Source: Nocardia miyunensis NBRC 108239
GTDB taxonomy: Bacteria > Actinomycetota > Actinomycetes > Mycobacteriales > Mycobacteriaceae
DNA: 64,000 bases
Reading direction: 5' to 3'
Assembly: GCF_001613065.1 (NCBI RefSeq)
Contig: NZ_BDBQ01000053.1
Coordinates: forward strand, 1 to 64,000
The notes beneath the pieces were generated by a model. It searched no databases and had not been told where the DNA came from. It saw only the letters and a program-made list of their open reading frames with translations. How positions within the stretch are numbered: the first letter of the stretch is position 1; the number at the start of each line of letters is the position of its first letter. Shown here piece by piece: positions 33,237-41,579 of the stretch. The translations under genes and the position numbers were made by a program.

Positions 33237-34444
33237 GGGATCACTCCCGCGCTCTTGAACCCGTCGAGTTCATCCCAGGTGTAGCCGAGTTCGAGCAGCA
33301 GTTGCTCGGTGTGCTCGCCGTGCTCAGGCGCGCGCCGCAGCGTCGGGGGTCGTTCGTCGAATTGCACTGGGACCGTGGGCAGTTTGTAGGACGGTCCCCC
33401 GTCGCCGGGCACCTCGCCGATGTAGTCGTTGGCGAGCACCTGCGGGTCGGTCAGCAGTTCCTCGATGGCCTGCACCGGCGCCCACGGGGCGTCGATCGTG
33501 GCCAGCAGGCCCTTCCACTCCTCGAAAGACCTCGCGGCGAACTCTTTTTCGAGTTCGGCGACGCAGGCGGCATGGTTCTCGGCGCGGGCCCGCAGATCCA
33601 CGAATCGCGGATCGGCGATCAGCTCCTCCCGGCCGATCAGGCGGCAGAAGTCCGGCCAGTAGCGATCCGATTGCAGGAAGACGAGCTGGATGTGCCGCCC
33701 GTCTCCGGTCCGGTAGGTGCCCACCAGCGGGTTGACCGTGCCACCGCGCCCCGAGACACCGCGCGGCCGCGCGCCACCCAGCGCGGACAGGATGTCCGAG
33801 GACACGGTCCACATGGCACTGGCCAGCAACGAGACGTCCACCACCGAGCCGCGGCCCGTGCGCTCGCGCCGCAGCAGGGCGGTGGACAGACCGAATGCCA
33901 AGGCCATGGCCGCGTTCCGGTCCCCGAACGCGCCGCGCGGAGACGGCGGATAGTCCTGGTCCGGAGGCGTGAGAACGTGTGCGATCCCGCCCTGGGCCCA
34001 GTATGCCGACGAGTCGTAGCCCGGTCGGTCGGCGCCGGGCCCGCGGACGCCGAATCCGTGCCCGCGGGCGTAGACGAGCCCGGGAAAACGCTGGGTCAGC
34101 TTCTCTGCGTCGAGCCCGAGGCGCTGCAACGCGCCGGGCCGGAAGCTGGTCAGGAACACGTCCGCGGTCTCCAGGATCCGGTCGAGTACCGCGCGCCCCT
34201 CGTCGCTGCGCAGGTCCAACGCGATCGAGCGCTTGCCCCGATTCGCCAGCGCCACAGATAAATTGACGCCGCCGCTGTCGCTCCCGATGCCCTGCGTGGC
34301 CAACCCGCGGTACGGGTCGCCATCCGGGTGGTCCACTCGAACGACGTCCGCGCCCCAATCCGCCAGCAATGCTCCGGCGACCGGGACGAACACCCACTGA
34401 GCGAGCTCGACCACACGAATACCGGCGAATGCGCCGTCCTCCAT
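33233..34444 (-). CDS. Class III CoA-transferase (CaiB/BaiF family)
   Basis: A 403-residue family III acyl-CoA transferase. It begins with the family signature AGIRVVELAQWVFVPVAGALLADWGADVVRVDHPDGDPYRG, and the catalytic Asp is in GYDSSAYWAQGG. These enzymes move CoA between acids and are common in steroid, bile-acid and carnitine pathways. It is the first gene of the long minus-strand operon, with GGGAGG before the ATG; a regulon motif with a likely -10 lies about 42 bp upstream. Confidence 0.92.
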   Translation of the reverse strand: MEDGAFAGIRVVELAQWVFVPVAGALLADWGADVVRVDHPDGDPYRGLATQGIGSDSGGVNLSVALANRGKRSIALDLRSDEGRAVLDRILETADVFLTSFRPGALQRLGLDAEKLTQRFPGLVYARGHGFGVRGPGADRPGYDSSAYWAQGGIAHVLTPPDQDYPPSPRGAFGDRNAAMALAFGLSTALLRRERTGRGSVVDVSLLASAMWTVSSDILSALGGARPRGVSGRGGTVNPLVGTYRTGDGRHIQLVFLQSDRYWPDFCRLIGREELIADPRFVDLRARAENHAACVAELEKEFAARSFEEWKGLLATIDAPWAPVQAIEELLTDPQVLANDYIGEVPGDGGPSYKLPTVPVQFDERPPTLRRAPEHGEHTEQLLLELGYTWDELDGFKSAGVIP

Positions 34445-34464
34445 TGATTCCTCCCAGACACCAC

Positions 34465-34506
34465 ACGAGAGTGCAACTTGTGCTCATAGTAGAACAGCAC
34501 TCTCGT
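34465..34506 (-). promoter_or_regulatory. Regulon site 2 and likely promoter of the CoA-transferase operon
   Basis: On the minus strand AGAGT-GCTG-TTCTA (34503-34490) followed by TACTAT as a likely -10 at 34491-34486. Twenty of the first 22 bases match site 1 at 19225 apart from the variable centre and last base. The nonamer ACGAGAGTG also occurs in the opposite orientation at 34465, making a 10-bp inverted repeat (ACGAGAGTGC/GCACTCTCGT) around a 22-bp spacer that covers the promoter. Confidence 0.65.
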
Positions 34507-34822
34507 TTTAGGGAAGTAATGGTCTACATTGCTATTCAACTGGGTTCTGATCACGGTGAGAGCGGCGCTTCATTCGCATTGGTGCTGAGACGGCAAGTTC
34601 CCGATCGCGATGAATGATGGAGGCTTAGCCGCGGGGACGCCGTCCGCACCGCTCGGCGGGGCGCCTCGGACGGTCCGGCATTCGGACCAGCGGATCCGAA
34701 TCAGCGTGCAGACCGAGGCCTTGTGTCCGAACCGGGACATCGCGCCGATTCAGGATCGCTACATCGAACGCGGCCGAATCGGCAACACCGCGTCGATCAC
34801 ACTGCCACGCAACGGATCTCCG
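34507..34822. other. 316-bp stretch without a recognisable gene
   Basis: Between the promoter of the CoA-transferase operon and the permease relic I see only shadow frames. Its left part is AT-richer than average and may hold further control sequence. Confidence 0.4.
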
Positions 34823-35045
34823 GTGCGCGGCCCCGCTCACGATCCTGGCCGCCGCGCACGGCCCGGACCCGGCGCAGCACGCGCCAACCGCGGCCGTGAG
34901 CGCCTACCACGCGGACTTCGGCCTCACCCCGGCATTCGGCCTGATCGTCGCCGTGCCCACGCTGATCGTGTGCGGGCCGCTGCTGACCCGCTTCACCCGG
35001 CGCTGGTACCGGTCGCGGCAGCGAACCGCACACGACTTCCCCATC
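34823..35045 (+). pseudogene. Relic of a GntP-type gluconate permease
   Basis: About 70 codons read ...PTAAVSAYHADFGLTPAFGLIVAVPTLIVCGPLLTRF, the pattern found in the first third of GntP-family symporters (PHPGPTA...ADLGLTLGLIVAIPT). There is no start, no remaining transmembrane repeats and the frame ends inside the convergent thiolase gene. It is unrelated to the surrounding acyl-CoA genes and marks the scar of an older gene loss. Confidence 0.5.
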
Positions 35046-35083
35046 TCACCGAGCCGCCCATGGATGGCGAAATATGTTGTCCC

Positions 35084-36295
35084 TCAGGCGATTCGCTCGA
35101 AAACCGCCGCCAAGCCCTGCCCGCCGCCGATACACATCGTCTCCAGCGCGTACCGCTGCTGACGGCGATCCAACTCACGAAGGCCGGTGGCCAGTATCCG
35201 TACCCCGGTCGCGCCGACCGGATGTCCCAGCGAGATCCCCGAACCGTTCACGTTGAGCCGGTCGAAATCACCGTCGCCGAACTTCCACGCCGCGGTGCAC
35301 GCGAGGACCTGTGCCGCGAAGGCCTCGTTGAGTTCGATCAGGTCCATATCCTCGAGTGTCAGATTCGCCCGGGACAGGGCCGCCGCGGTGGCGGGCACCG
35401 GTCCGATGCCCATGCGCGACGGCTCGACACCCGCGGCCGCCCAGGTCACCAGGCGGGCGAGCGGCCGCAGGCCCAGCTCCTCGGCCTTCTCGCGGGTGGT
35501 GACGATGCAGGCCGCCGCGCCGTCGTTCTGACCGCTGGAGTTGCCCGCGGTGACGGTGGACTCCGAATCCACCTTCAGGCGAACGGGTTTCAGCGCCGAC
35601 AGCGTGTCCAGGGATACGTCGGGACGGGGATGCTCGTCTCGGTCGAGTACCACCTCGCCCTTGCGGGTCGACACCGTGATCGGCACGATCTCGTCGGCGA
35701 ACCGGCCGTCCGCCTGCGCGGCCACCGCCCGCTGATGCGAGTGCAGCGCGAGTTCGTCCTGTGTCTCCCGGGTCACCGAGTACTCCCGGCGCAGATTCTC
35801 CGCGGTCTCGAGCATTCCGCCCGGCACCGGGTGGAATTTGCCGCCCGCGGTGATCCGGCCGCGGCCGATGCGATCCGCGAGTTCGGTGGATTCGCCGCGC
35901 AACCCGAAGCGCAGGCCCAGCGCGTAGTGCTCGGCCTGGCTCATGCTCTCGGCCCCGCCCGCGATGACCAGATCGCAGACGCCGGTCTGGATTCGCATGG
36001 CGGCATCGATGACCGCTTGCAGGCCCGAACCGCACCGGCGGTCGAGTTGCAGTCCGGGAACCGTCACCGGAAGGCCCGCGTCGAGCGCGGCCACCCGTCC
36101 GATACCGGGCGCCTCACCGTTCGGATAGCACTGGCCGAACAGGACGTCGTCGACATCGGCCCCGTCGATTCCGGTGCGCCGCACCAGTTCTCGCAGCACG
36201 GAGCTGGCGAGATCCGCCGCGGGCACATCCTTGAACATGCCACCGTAGCGGCCCACCGGGCTCCGGAGTGGCTCGCAGATCACCGCGTCGCGCAT
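35084..36295 (-). CDS. Thiolase (acetyl-CoA acyltransferase)
   Basis: A 403-residue degradative thiolase with the full catalytic set: Cys88 (DRRCGSGL), NEAF, His358 (GHPVGATG) and Cys388 (CIGGGQG). It cleaves a 3-oxoacyl-CoA with CoA, releasing acetyl-CoA or propionyl-CoA. ATG at 36295 has GAGAGAGG upstream; the 14 extra upstream codons are not family-like. It is the last gene of the fadE-SDR-TetR-ECH-NTF2 run on this strand, at 138 bp from the NTF2-like gene. Confidence 0.92.
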   Translation of the reverse strand: MRDAVICEPLRSPVGRYGGMFKDVPAADLASSVLRELVRRTGIDGADVDDVLFGQCYPNGEAPGIGRVAALDAGLPVTVPGLQLDRRCGSGLQAVIDAAMRIQTGVCDLVIAGGAESMSQAEHYALGLRFGLRGESTELADRIGRGRITAGGKFHPVPGGMLETAENLRREYSVTRETQDELALHSHQRAVAAQADGRFADEIVPITVSTRKGEVVLDRDEHPRPDVSLDTLSALKPVRLKVDSESTVTAGNSSGQNDGAAACIVTTREKAEELGLRPLARLVTWAAAGVEPSRMGIGPVPATAAALSRANLTLEDMDLIELNEAFAAQVLACTAAWKFGDGDFDRLNVNGSGISLGHPVGATGVRILATGLRELDRRQQRYALETMCIGGGQGLAAVFERIA

Positions 36296-36433
36296 TTCGT
36301 TCGCCTCTCTCCAGATAGCGGAGCTTTCCAACAGCAAGACCTTCGAGCACGCGGATCATCGAATGCTGGCTGATTGTGTTGTGCCGCAGCATATTCAGCG
36401 GCCGAGTCCGACCAGCACCCGACGGCCCGCAGA

Positions 36434-36841
36434 TCAGGGCTTGGGCCCCAGGATCCCTTCGGCGTTCATGAACCGGCATCGCATCCGCCGTATCACCCAG
36501 CCGCCGTCACCGGCTCGCAGGACACCGACGTCGTACACGGCGAGTCTCCGGGGAGCCGAGTCGGCGGGGAAGAACACCAGTTGCATCCGCACGTCGGCCC
36601 CGCCCGAACTCGGTGCGACCGTGGATCGCCCGGCCAGGTGCACGCCCTTGGGCGCGGCGACGAACATCCGCAGGATCCGGTCGCGGCCCGCGAAAACCCT
36701 TCCGTACGTTTCGAATTCGCCGTCCTCGGTAAACAGCGCCGCCGCGCCCTCGACATCGTCGACGTCCAGGCGCAGCGCGTATTCCGACAGCAGATCATCG
36801 ATGGCCCGGCGATCGCCGAGCGTGAGCCCCGCCTCAGCCAC
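36434..36841 (-). CDS. SnoaL/NTF2-like protein
   Basis: A 135-residue cone-shaped NTF2-like protein (DRRAIDDLLSEYALRLDVDDVEGAAALFTEDGEFETYGRVFAGRDRIL). This SnoaL_4 type occurs in steroid isomerases, dehydratases and ring-oxygenase small subunits; the exact reaction is unknown. Its GTG start overlaps the crotonase stop by 8 bp, so the two are coupled and may act in sequence, for example as isomerase or dehydratase with the crotonase. Confidence 0.82.
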   Translation of the reverse strand: MAEAGLTLGDRRAIDDLLSEYALRLDVDDVEGAAALFTEDGEFETYGRVFAGRDRILRMFVAAPKGVHLAGRSTVAPSSGGADVRMQLVFFPADSAPRRLAVYDVGVLRAGDGGWVIRRMRCRFMNAEGILGPKP

Positions 36842-37604
36842 GACGCATCATCCCGGCGAGGTTGCTGCGGAAAGCGGGCTCGTCGAAGGACTTCGTCTCG
36901 GCCGCCAGCACGTCGTCCAGGGCATCGTCGATCCTGGCCAGCAGCGGCTGGTTCAGCACCCTGCGCGTCTCGCGCAACGACTGCGGCGGCAGGGCGATCA
37001 GCTTGCCCGCCAGCTTGCGCGCCTCGGCCACGGCCTCGCCGGGCCCGACGACGCGGTTGGCGAGCCCGAACGACAACGCCTGTTCCGCCGACATCCGTCC
37101 GCCGAGCAGCAGCCATTCCTTGGCGCGCTGCAGGCCCATGTTCAGCGGCCAGGTCAACGCACCGCCGTCACCGGCCACGAGTCCGAGCATCACGTGCGGG
37201 TCCGCGAAGTACGCGTCCTGCTCCATGACGACCAGATCCGACAGCGAGGCGAGGCTGCACCCGAGCCCGACCGCCGGACCATTGACTGCCGAAACCACCG
37301 GCACCGGAAGATTTGTCAGGTCACGCACGAGCGTCGCCGCCTCGGACATGATCCGAGCACGCAGATCCAGATCGCGGGTCATCCGGTCGAGCAGAGGCAG
37401 ATCACCGCCCGCCGAGAACGCCTTGCCCGCACCGGTGAGAACCACCGCGCGAAGACCCGGACGGGTGGCCAGCTCAGCCCACACCGTGGATATCCGCCCG
37501 TGCAATTCCTCGTTCGCCGCGTTCAACGCATCCGGCCGGTTCAACGTGACGAGCGCGACACCGTCGTCGTCCTGTTCGATAAGCAGGACATCACCTGCGG
37601 GCAT
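36834..37604 (-). CDS. Crotonase-superfamily protein lacking both hydratase Glu residues
   Basis: A 256-residue crotonase. The oxyanion-hole segments are there (AFSAGGDL; NGPAVGLGC), but the two catalytic Glu of enoyl-CoA hydratase are not: the first position reads GLGCSLAS (Ser for Glu) and the second ADPHVMLGLVAGDGG (His for Glu), with an Asp in GDGG. So it may be an isomerase, hydrolase or retro-Claisen enzyme rather than a hydratase. ATG with GAGGAGG upstream; overlaps the NTF2-like gene. Confidence 0.85.
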   Translation of the reverse strand: MPAGDVLLIEQDDDGVALVTLNRPDALNAANEELHGRISTVWAELATRPGLRAVVLTGAGKAFSAGGDLPLLDRMTRDLDLRARIMSEAATLVRDLTNLPVPVVSAVNGPAVGLGCSLASLSDLVVMEQDAYFADPHVMLGLVAGDGGALTWPLNMGLQRAKEWLLLGGRMSAEQALSFGLANRVVGPGEAVAEARKLAGKLIALPPQSLRETRRVLNQPLLARIDDALDDVLAAETKSFDEPAFRSNLAGMMRRG

Positions 37605-37628
37605 GGGTACCTCCTCGCACCGCTGTCA

Positions 37629-37660
37629 GATTGTCAGAAAATATTGGTCGACGTCAATAA
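37629..37660. promoter_or_regulatory. Candidate operator between TetR and crotonase genes
   Basis: TATTG-GTCGACGT-CAATA, an inverted repeat with 5-bp arms around GTCGAC. It is 40-50 bp upstream of the crotonase ATG, close to the TetR gene. Confidence 0.35.
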
Positions 37661-37666
37661 TGAAAA

Positions 37667-38311
37667 CTAGTCGGCGCGCGGCCGAGGCGGCCGCGGATCG
37701 CCCATGTCCAGGCCGAGAGCATTGGCCCAGAGCAGCGTCAACTGCTCGACGGCCAGCTCGAGGTCGTAGGACCAGCCGCCGATGAACATCGTCTCGGCGA
37801 ACCGCGCGACCATTCCCCCGAGTGCCATTGCCGCATAACGCTTGTCGATCCTCGGGTCCGCGGCCCCGTCGGCCTGCAACCGGGCGATCGCCGACTCGAG
37901 ACGCAGCCCGAGCAGGTCGTCGCGTTTGACCCGGACCGCGCGGACGTCGTCGTCGTAGCGGCTGACCTCCTCGATCACCCGCATGATCTTGGCCTCACGA
38001 CGGTATGCCAGCAGATAGGAACGGTTCGCCGCGCGAATGCGGTCGACCGCGCCGCCGCCTCCGCCGCCGCTGTGCTGCGCGATGTCGTCCATCGATACCA
38101 GGCGCACCTCGACCTCTCCGGCTATCTCCCGGAACAGCGATTCCTTGGAGTCGAAGTAGTGGTAGAACGCCCCGTGCGATACCTCCGCCTCGTTCGCGAT
38201 GTCGGTGATCCTGGCTTGCAGGAACCCATCTCGCTCGAACACCGCTTTACCCGCCTCCAACAGGCGAGCACGGGTGCGGCGGCCCTTCGCCGAACGCGGC
38301 CCGGCATCCAT
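37667..38311 (-). CDS. TetR-family regulator
   Basis: A 214-residue regulator: HTH at about 12-58 (RTRARLLEAGKAVFERDGFLQARITDIANEAEVSHGAFYHYFDSKESLFREI) and a ligand domain with a glycine-run (SGGGGGGA) in a loop near 80. ATG with AGAGGAG before it. It lies between the SDR and crotonase genes on the same strand. The 62-bp gap after it carries TATTG-N8-CAATA, a possible operator for the crotonase operon. Confidence 0.9.
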   Translation of the reverse strand: MDAGPRSAKGRRTRARLLEAGKAVFERDGFLQARITDIANEAEVSHGAFYHYFDSKESLFREIAGEVEVRLVSMDDIAQHSGGGGGGAVDRIRAANRSYLLAYRREAKIMRVIEEVSRYDDDVRAVRVKRDDLLGLRLESAIARLQADGAADPRIDKRYAAMALGGMVARFAETMFIGGWSYDLELAVEQLTLLWANALGLDMGDPRPPRPRAD

Positions 38312-38378
38312 CGCGACAGTCTCCTCTCTGGCACGCGCCCGTCCGGGCGCCGCCGAACGGCAGCGTAACGACGTCGGC

Positions 38379-39125
38379 TCACATGAAGCGTCCGCCAGTC
38401 ACCTCGAGCACGGTTCCGGTCATGTACGAGGACAGATCGGACGCCAGAAACAATGCCACCGAGGCGATTTCGGCGGGTTCGCCCGCGCGTTGCATCGGGA
38501 TTCCCGCCAGCTTCTCGTTCCAGATCCGCTCCGGCATCGCCTCGGTCATCGCGGTGCGGATCAGTCCGGGTTGAATCGCGTTGACCCGCACGCCGTGATG
38601 GGCCACTTCCTTGGCCGCCGCCTTGGTCATCCCGACGATGCCCGCCTTGGCGGCGGAGTAGTTCGTCTGCCCGGCCATACCCACCTTTCCCGAGATCGAC
38701 GAAACATTCACGATCACACCGGATTTGGCCTCCCGCATGATCGCCGCGGCCTTGCGCGTCCCGTTCCAGGTGCCCTTCAGATGAACGGCGATCACCTGGT
38801 CGAACTGCTCCTCGGTCATGGTGCGCATCGTCGCGTCGCGGGTGATGCCCGCGTTGTTGACCACGACGTCGACCGAGCCGAACGTGTCGACGGCCGTGCT
38901 GAGCAGTGCGTCGACGTCCGCGGATCGGGTGACGTCGCACGCGACGCCGACCGCCGTCCCCGCGCCGCCTAGTTTCTCGGCGGCGACGGCGGCCAGATCG
39001 CCGTCCAGGTCGCCGAGGACGACGCGCGCGCCCTCACCGACGAACAGTTCGGCTATCGCATAGCCGATACCCTGGGCCGCACCGGTGATCACCGCGGTGC
39101 GGTCTGCCAGAAGTGGTCGGGTCAC
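38379..39125 (-). CDS. FabG-like short-chain dehydrogenase
   Basis: A 248-residue SDR of the 3-oxoacyl-ACP/3-hydroxyacyl-CoA reductase type: TGAAQGIGYA, Asp in LGDLDGD favouring NAD(H), NNAGI, NVSSISG, YSAAK and the TGTVLEVTGGRFM ending. It probably oxidises a 3-hydroxyacyl-CoA in the local beta-oxidation set. The GTG at 39125 has GGAG six bases before it and is preferred; an ATG at 39137 has no binding site. Confidence 0.88.
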   Translation of the reverse strand: MTRPLLADRTAVITGAAQGIGYAIAELFVGEGARVVLGDLDGDLAAVAAEKLGGAGTAVGVACDVTRSADVDALLSTAVDTFGSVDVVVNNAGITRDATMRTMTEEQFDQVIAVHLKGTWNGTRKAAAIMREAKSGVIVNVSSISGKVGMAGQTNYSAAKAGIVGMTKAAAKEVAHHGVRVNAIQPGLIRTAMTEAMPERIWNEKLAGIPMQRAGEPAEIASVALFLASDLSSYMTGTVLEVTGGRFM

Positions 39126-39156
39126 AGCGGACTCCATTCATTCGGAAATTGAACAA

Positions 39157-40320
39157 TTACTCGGATTTGCGTTGTGCACGAACGAGTCCGCCGCCGATGA
39201 TCAGCCGTTGGATCTCGCTGGTGCCTTCGTAGAGCCGCAGCAGGCGGACCTCGCGGTAGATTCGCTCGACCGGCACGCCGCGCATATAGCCGGTGCCACC
39301 GTGGATCTGCACCGCGAGATCGGCCACATTGCCGACCATTTCGGTGCAGAACAGCTTCGCGACGGACGGGGCGATGCGGCGGTCGCGACCGCTGACGTAC
39401 TGGGCGGCGGCATCGCGCACGAGGGCGCGACCGGCCATGACGCCGGTCTGCTGGTCCGCGATCATCGCCTGGACCAGCTGGAAGTCGCCGATCGGCGTAC
39501 CGCCCTGCTCGGCCACGGCCGCATACGCCACCGATTCGTCGAGAGCACGCTGTGCCGATCCGACGGCCAGCGCGGCGATATGCACCCGACCGCGCGCGAG
39601 GGAGGTCATCGCCGCCCGATACCCGACGTCCTCACTGCCGCCGATCAGCGCCGAGTCGGGCACCCGGACGCCGTTGAAGGTGACATCGGCGGTCCAGGCA
39701 CCCTCCTGCCCCATCTTCCTGTCCTTCGGCCCGACCTGAAGACCCGCGCTGTCCGCGGGAACCAGGAAGACCGCGATGCCGGGACCGGAATCATCCGCGG
39801 GCCGGGTGCGGGCGAATACGACGAACAGATCGGCCGCCGGCGCGTTGGTGATGAACCGCTTCTGGCCGTCGATCACCCAGCCGTCGCCCTCGCGCACCGC
39901 CCTGGTCCGCAGTCCCGCCGGATTCGATCCCGCGCCGGGTTCGGTCAGCGCGAACGAGGCGACCACATCACCCGAGGCGATTCGCTCGAGCCAGAGCCGT
40001 TTCTGTTCCTCGGTACCGTAATTGACCAGAACCTGGCCAGCGATTCCGTTGTTGGTGCCGAACAGCGACCGCAATGCCAGTGCGGTGTAACCGAATTCCA
40101 TCGCGAGTTCGACGTCCTGGGTGAGATCGAGTCCGAGGCCACCCCACTCCTGCGGGATCGCGTAACCGAACAACCCCATCTCCGCTACCTGCTTACGAAT
40201 ATCGGCGGGAACGGAATCGGTGTCGAGGATTTCCTGCTCGCGCGGAACGACCCTGGTGCGGACGAACTGCCGAACCTGTGCCAGGATCGGTTCGAAGTCT
40301 TCGGAGCTCACTTCCGACAT
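39157..40320 (-). CDS. Acyl-CoA dehydrogenase (FadE)
   Basis: A 387-residue single-unit acyl-CoA dehydrogenase. FAD-binding FALTEPGAGSNPAG and WVIDGQKRFITNA, and the catalytic Glu in RLYEGTSEIQRLII, the position used by short- and medium-chain enzymes. It removes two hydrogens from an acyl-CoA and needs electron-transfer flavoprotein. It lies 49 bp after another FadE gene on the same strand and may act on a different intermediate. Confidence 0.92.
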   Translation of the reverse strand: MSEVSSEDFEPILAQVRQFVRTRVVPREQEILDTDSVPADIRKQVAEMGLFGYAIPQEWGGLGLDLTQDVELAMEFGYTALALRSLFGTNNGIAGQVLVNYGTEEQKRLWLERIASGDVVASFALTEPGAGSNPAGLRTRAVREGDGWVIDGQKRFITNAPAADLFVVFARTRPADDSGPGIAVFLVPADSAGLQVGPKDRKMGQEGAWTADVTFNGVRVPDSALIGGSEDVGYRAAMTSLARGRVHIAALAVGSAQRALDESVAYAAVAEQGGTPIGDFQLVQAMIADQQTGVMAGRALVRDAAAQYVSGRDRRIAPSVAKLFCTEMVGNVADLAVQIHGGTGYMRGVPVERIYREVRLLRLYEGTSEIQRLIIGGGLVRAQRKSE

Positions 40321-40369
40321 GAAATGCTGTCACTTTCTCTGTGCGGGGCACGATCGTCACGGCCGGACA

Positions 40370-41566
40370 TCAGCCGGGCAGCGCGTAATCCTCGAGCAGC
40401 CGACGGCCGATGATCATGCGTTGGATGTCCGCGGTGCCTTCGCCGATCAACAGCATCGGCGCTTCGCGATACAGACGTTCGATTTCGAACTCCTTGGCGA
40501 ACCCGTACCCGCCGTGGATGCGGAACGATTCCTCGACCACGTCGCGGCAATACTCCGAGGCGAGATACTTCGCCATTCCGGCCTCGAGGTCGTTGCGATT
40601 GCCCGCGTCCTTGATACGGGCCGCGCGCACCACCATCTGATGTGCCGCTTCGACTTTCGTGCCCATCTCGGCGAGGCGGAATAGAATCGCCTGATGGTCG
40701 GCGATCTTCTTGCCGAAGGTCCGGCGCTGCTGCGCGTAGGAAATCCCGAGCTCGAAAGCGCGGGTGGCGACGCCGACCGCTCGGGCGGCGACATTCACGC
40801 GCCCGACTTCCACTCCGTCCATCATCTGGTAGAAGCCTCGTCCCGGTACGCCGCCGAGGATCCGGTCGGCGCTTATCTCGTGACCGTCGAACAACAGCTC
40901 GGTGGTGTCGACGCCCTTGTAACCCATTTTCTCGATCTTGCCGGGAATCGTGATCCCCTGGGCGACCTCGCCGAAACCCGGTTCCTTCTCGACGAGGAAT
41001 GTCGTCAGATTGCGATGGGGTTTATCGCTGCCTTCGGGGGTCCGCACGAGTACCGCGACCAGATTGGCCGAGCCGCCGTTGGTCACCCACATCTTCTGTC
41101 CGCTGATTCGGTATCCGCCGTCTCGCGGCGTAGCACTGGTCTTGATCGCGCTCACGTCCGAGCCGAGTTCCGGTTCGGACATCGAGAACGCGCCACGCAA
41201 GTCTCCGGTGGCCATTCGCGGCAGATAGCGTCGCTTCTGTTCTTCGGTACCGTGCTGAAGGAGCAGATACGCGACGATGAAATGGGTATTGATGATGCCG
41301 CTCACGCTCATCCACCCGCGCGATATCTCCTCGACGACCAGCGCGTAGGTCAGCAGCGACTCCCCCAGACCACCGAACTCCTCCGGAATGGTGAGTCCGA
41401 AGATGCCCAGTTTCTTCATCTGCTCGACGATCTCGGCCGGATACTCGTCCGCGTGCTCGAGTTCGGTCGCGACCGGCAGGATCTGCTCGTCGACGAAGAC
41501 CCGTACCGCCGCCAGGATGTCGCGCTGAATATCCGTAAGTCCCTCTGTCGCACAGAGTTCGGGCAT
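40370..41566 (-). CDS. Acyl-CoA dehydrogenase (FadE)
   Basis: A 398-residue FadE. FSMSEPELGSDVSAIKT and YRISGQKMWVTNGG bind FAD; the catalytic Glu is in LLIGEGTADIQRMIIGRRLL, the GEGT pattern of short/branched-chain and isovaleryl-type enzymes. GGAGGAGAT lies just before the ATG. It follows the F420-type oxidoreductase gene at 13 bp and is likely co-translated with it. Confidence 0.92.
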   Translation of the reverse strand: MPELCATEGLTDIQRDILAAVRVFVDEQILPVATELEHADEYPAEIVEQMKKLGIFGLTIPEEFGGLGESLLTYALVVEEISRGWMSVSGIINTHFIVAYLLLQHGTEEQKRRYLPRMATGDLRGAFSMSEPELGSDVSAIKTSATPRDGGYRISGQKMWVTNGGSANLVAVLVRTPEGSDKPHRNLTTFLVEKEPGFGEVAQGITIPGKIEKMGYKGVDTTELLFDGHEISADRILGGVPGRGFYQMMDGVEVGRVNVAARAVGVATRAFELGISYAQQRRTFGKKIADHQAILFRLAEMGTKVEAAHQMVVRAARIKDAGNRNDLEAGMAKYLASEYCRDVVEESFRIHGGYGFAKEFEIERLYREAPMLLIGEGTADIQRMIIGRRLLEDYALPG

Positions 41567-41579
41567 ATCTCCTCCAGTA

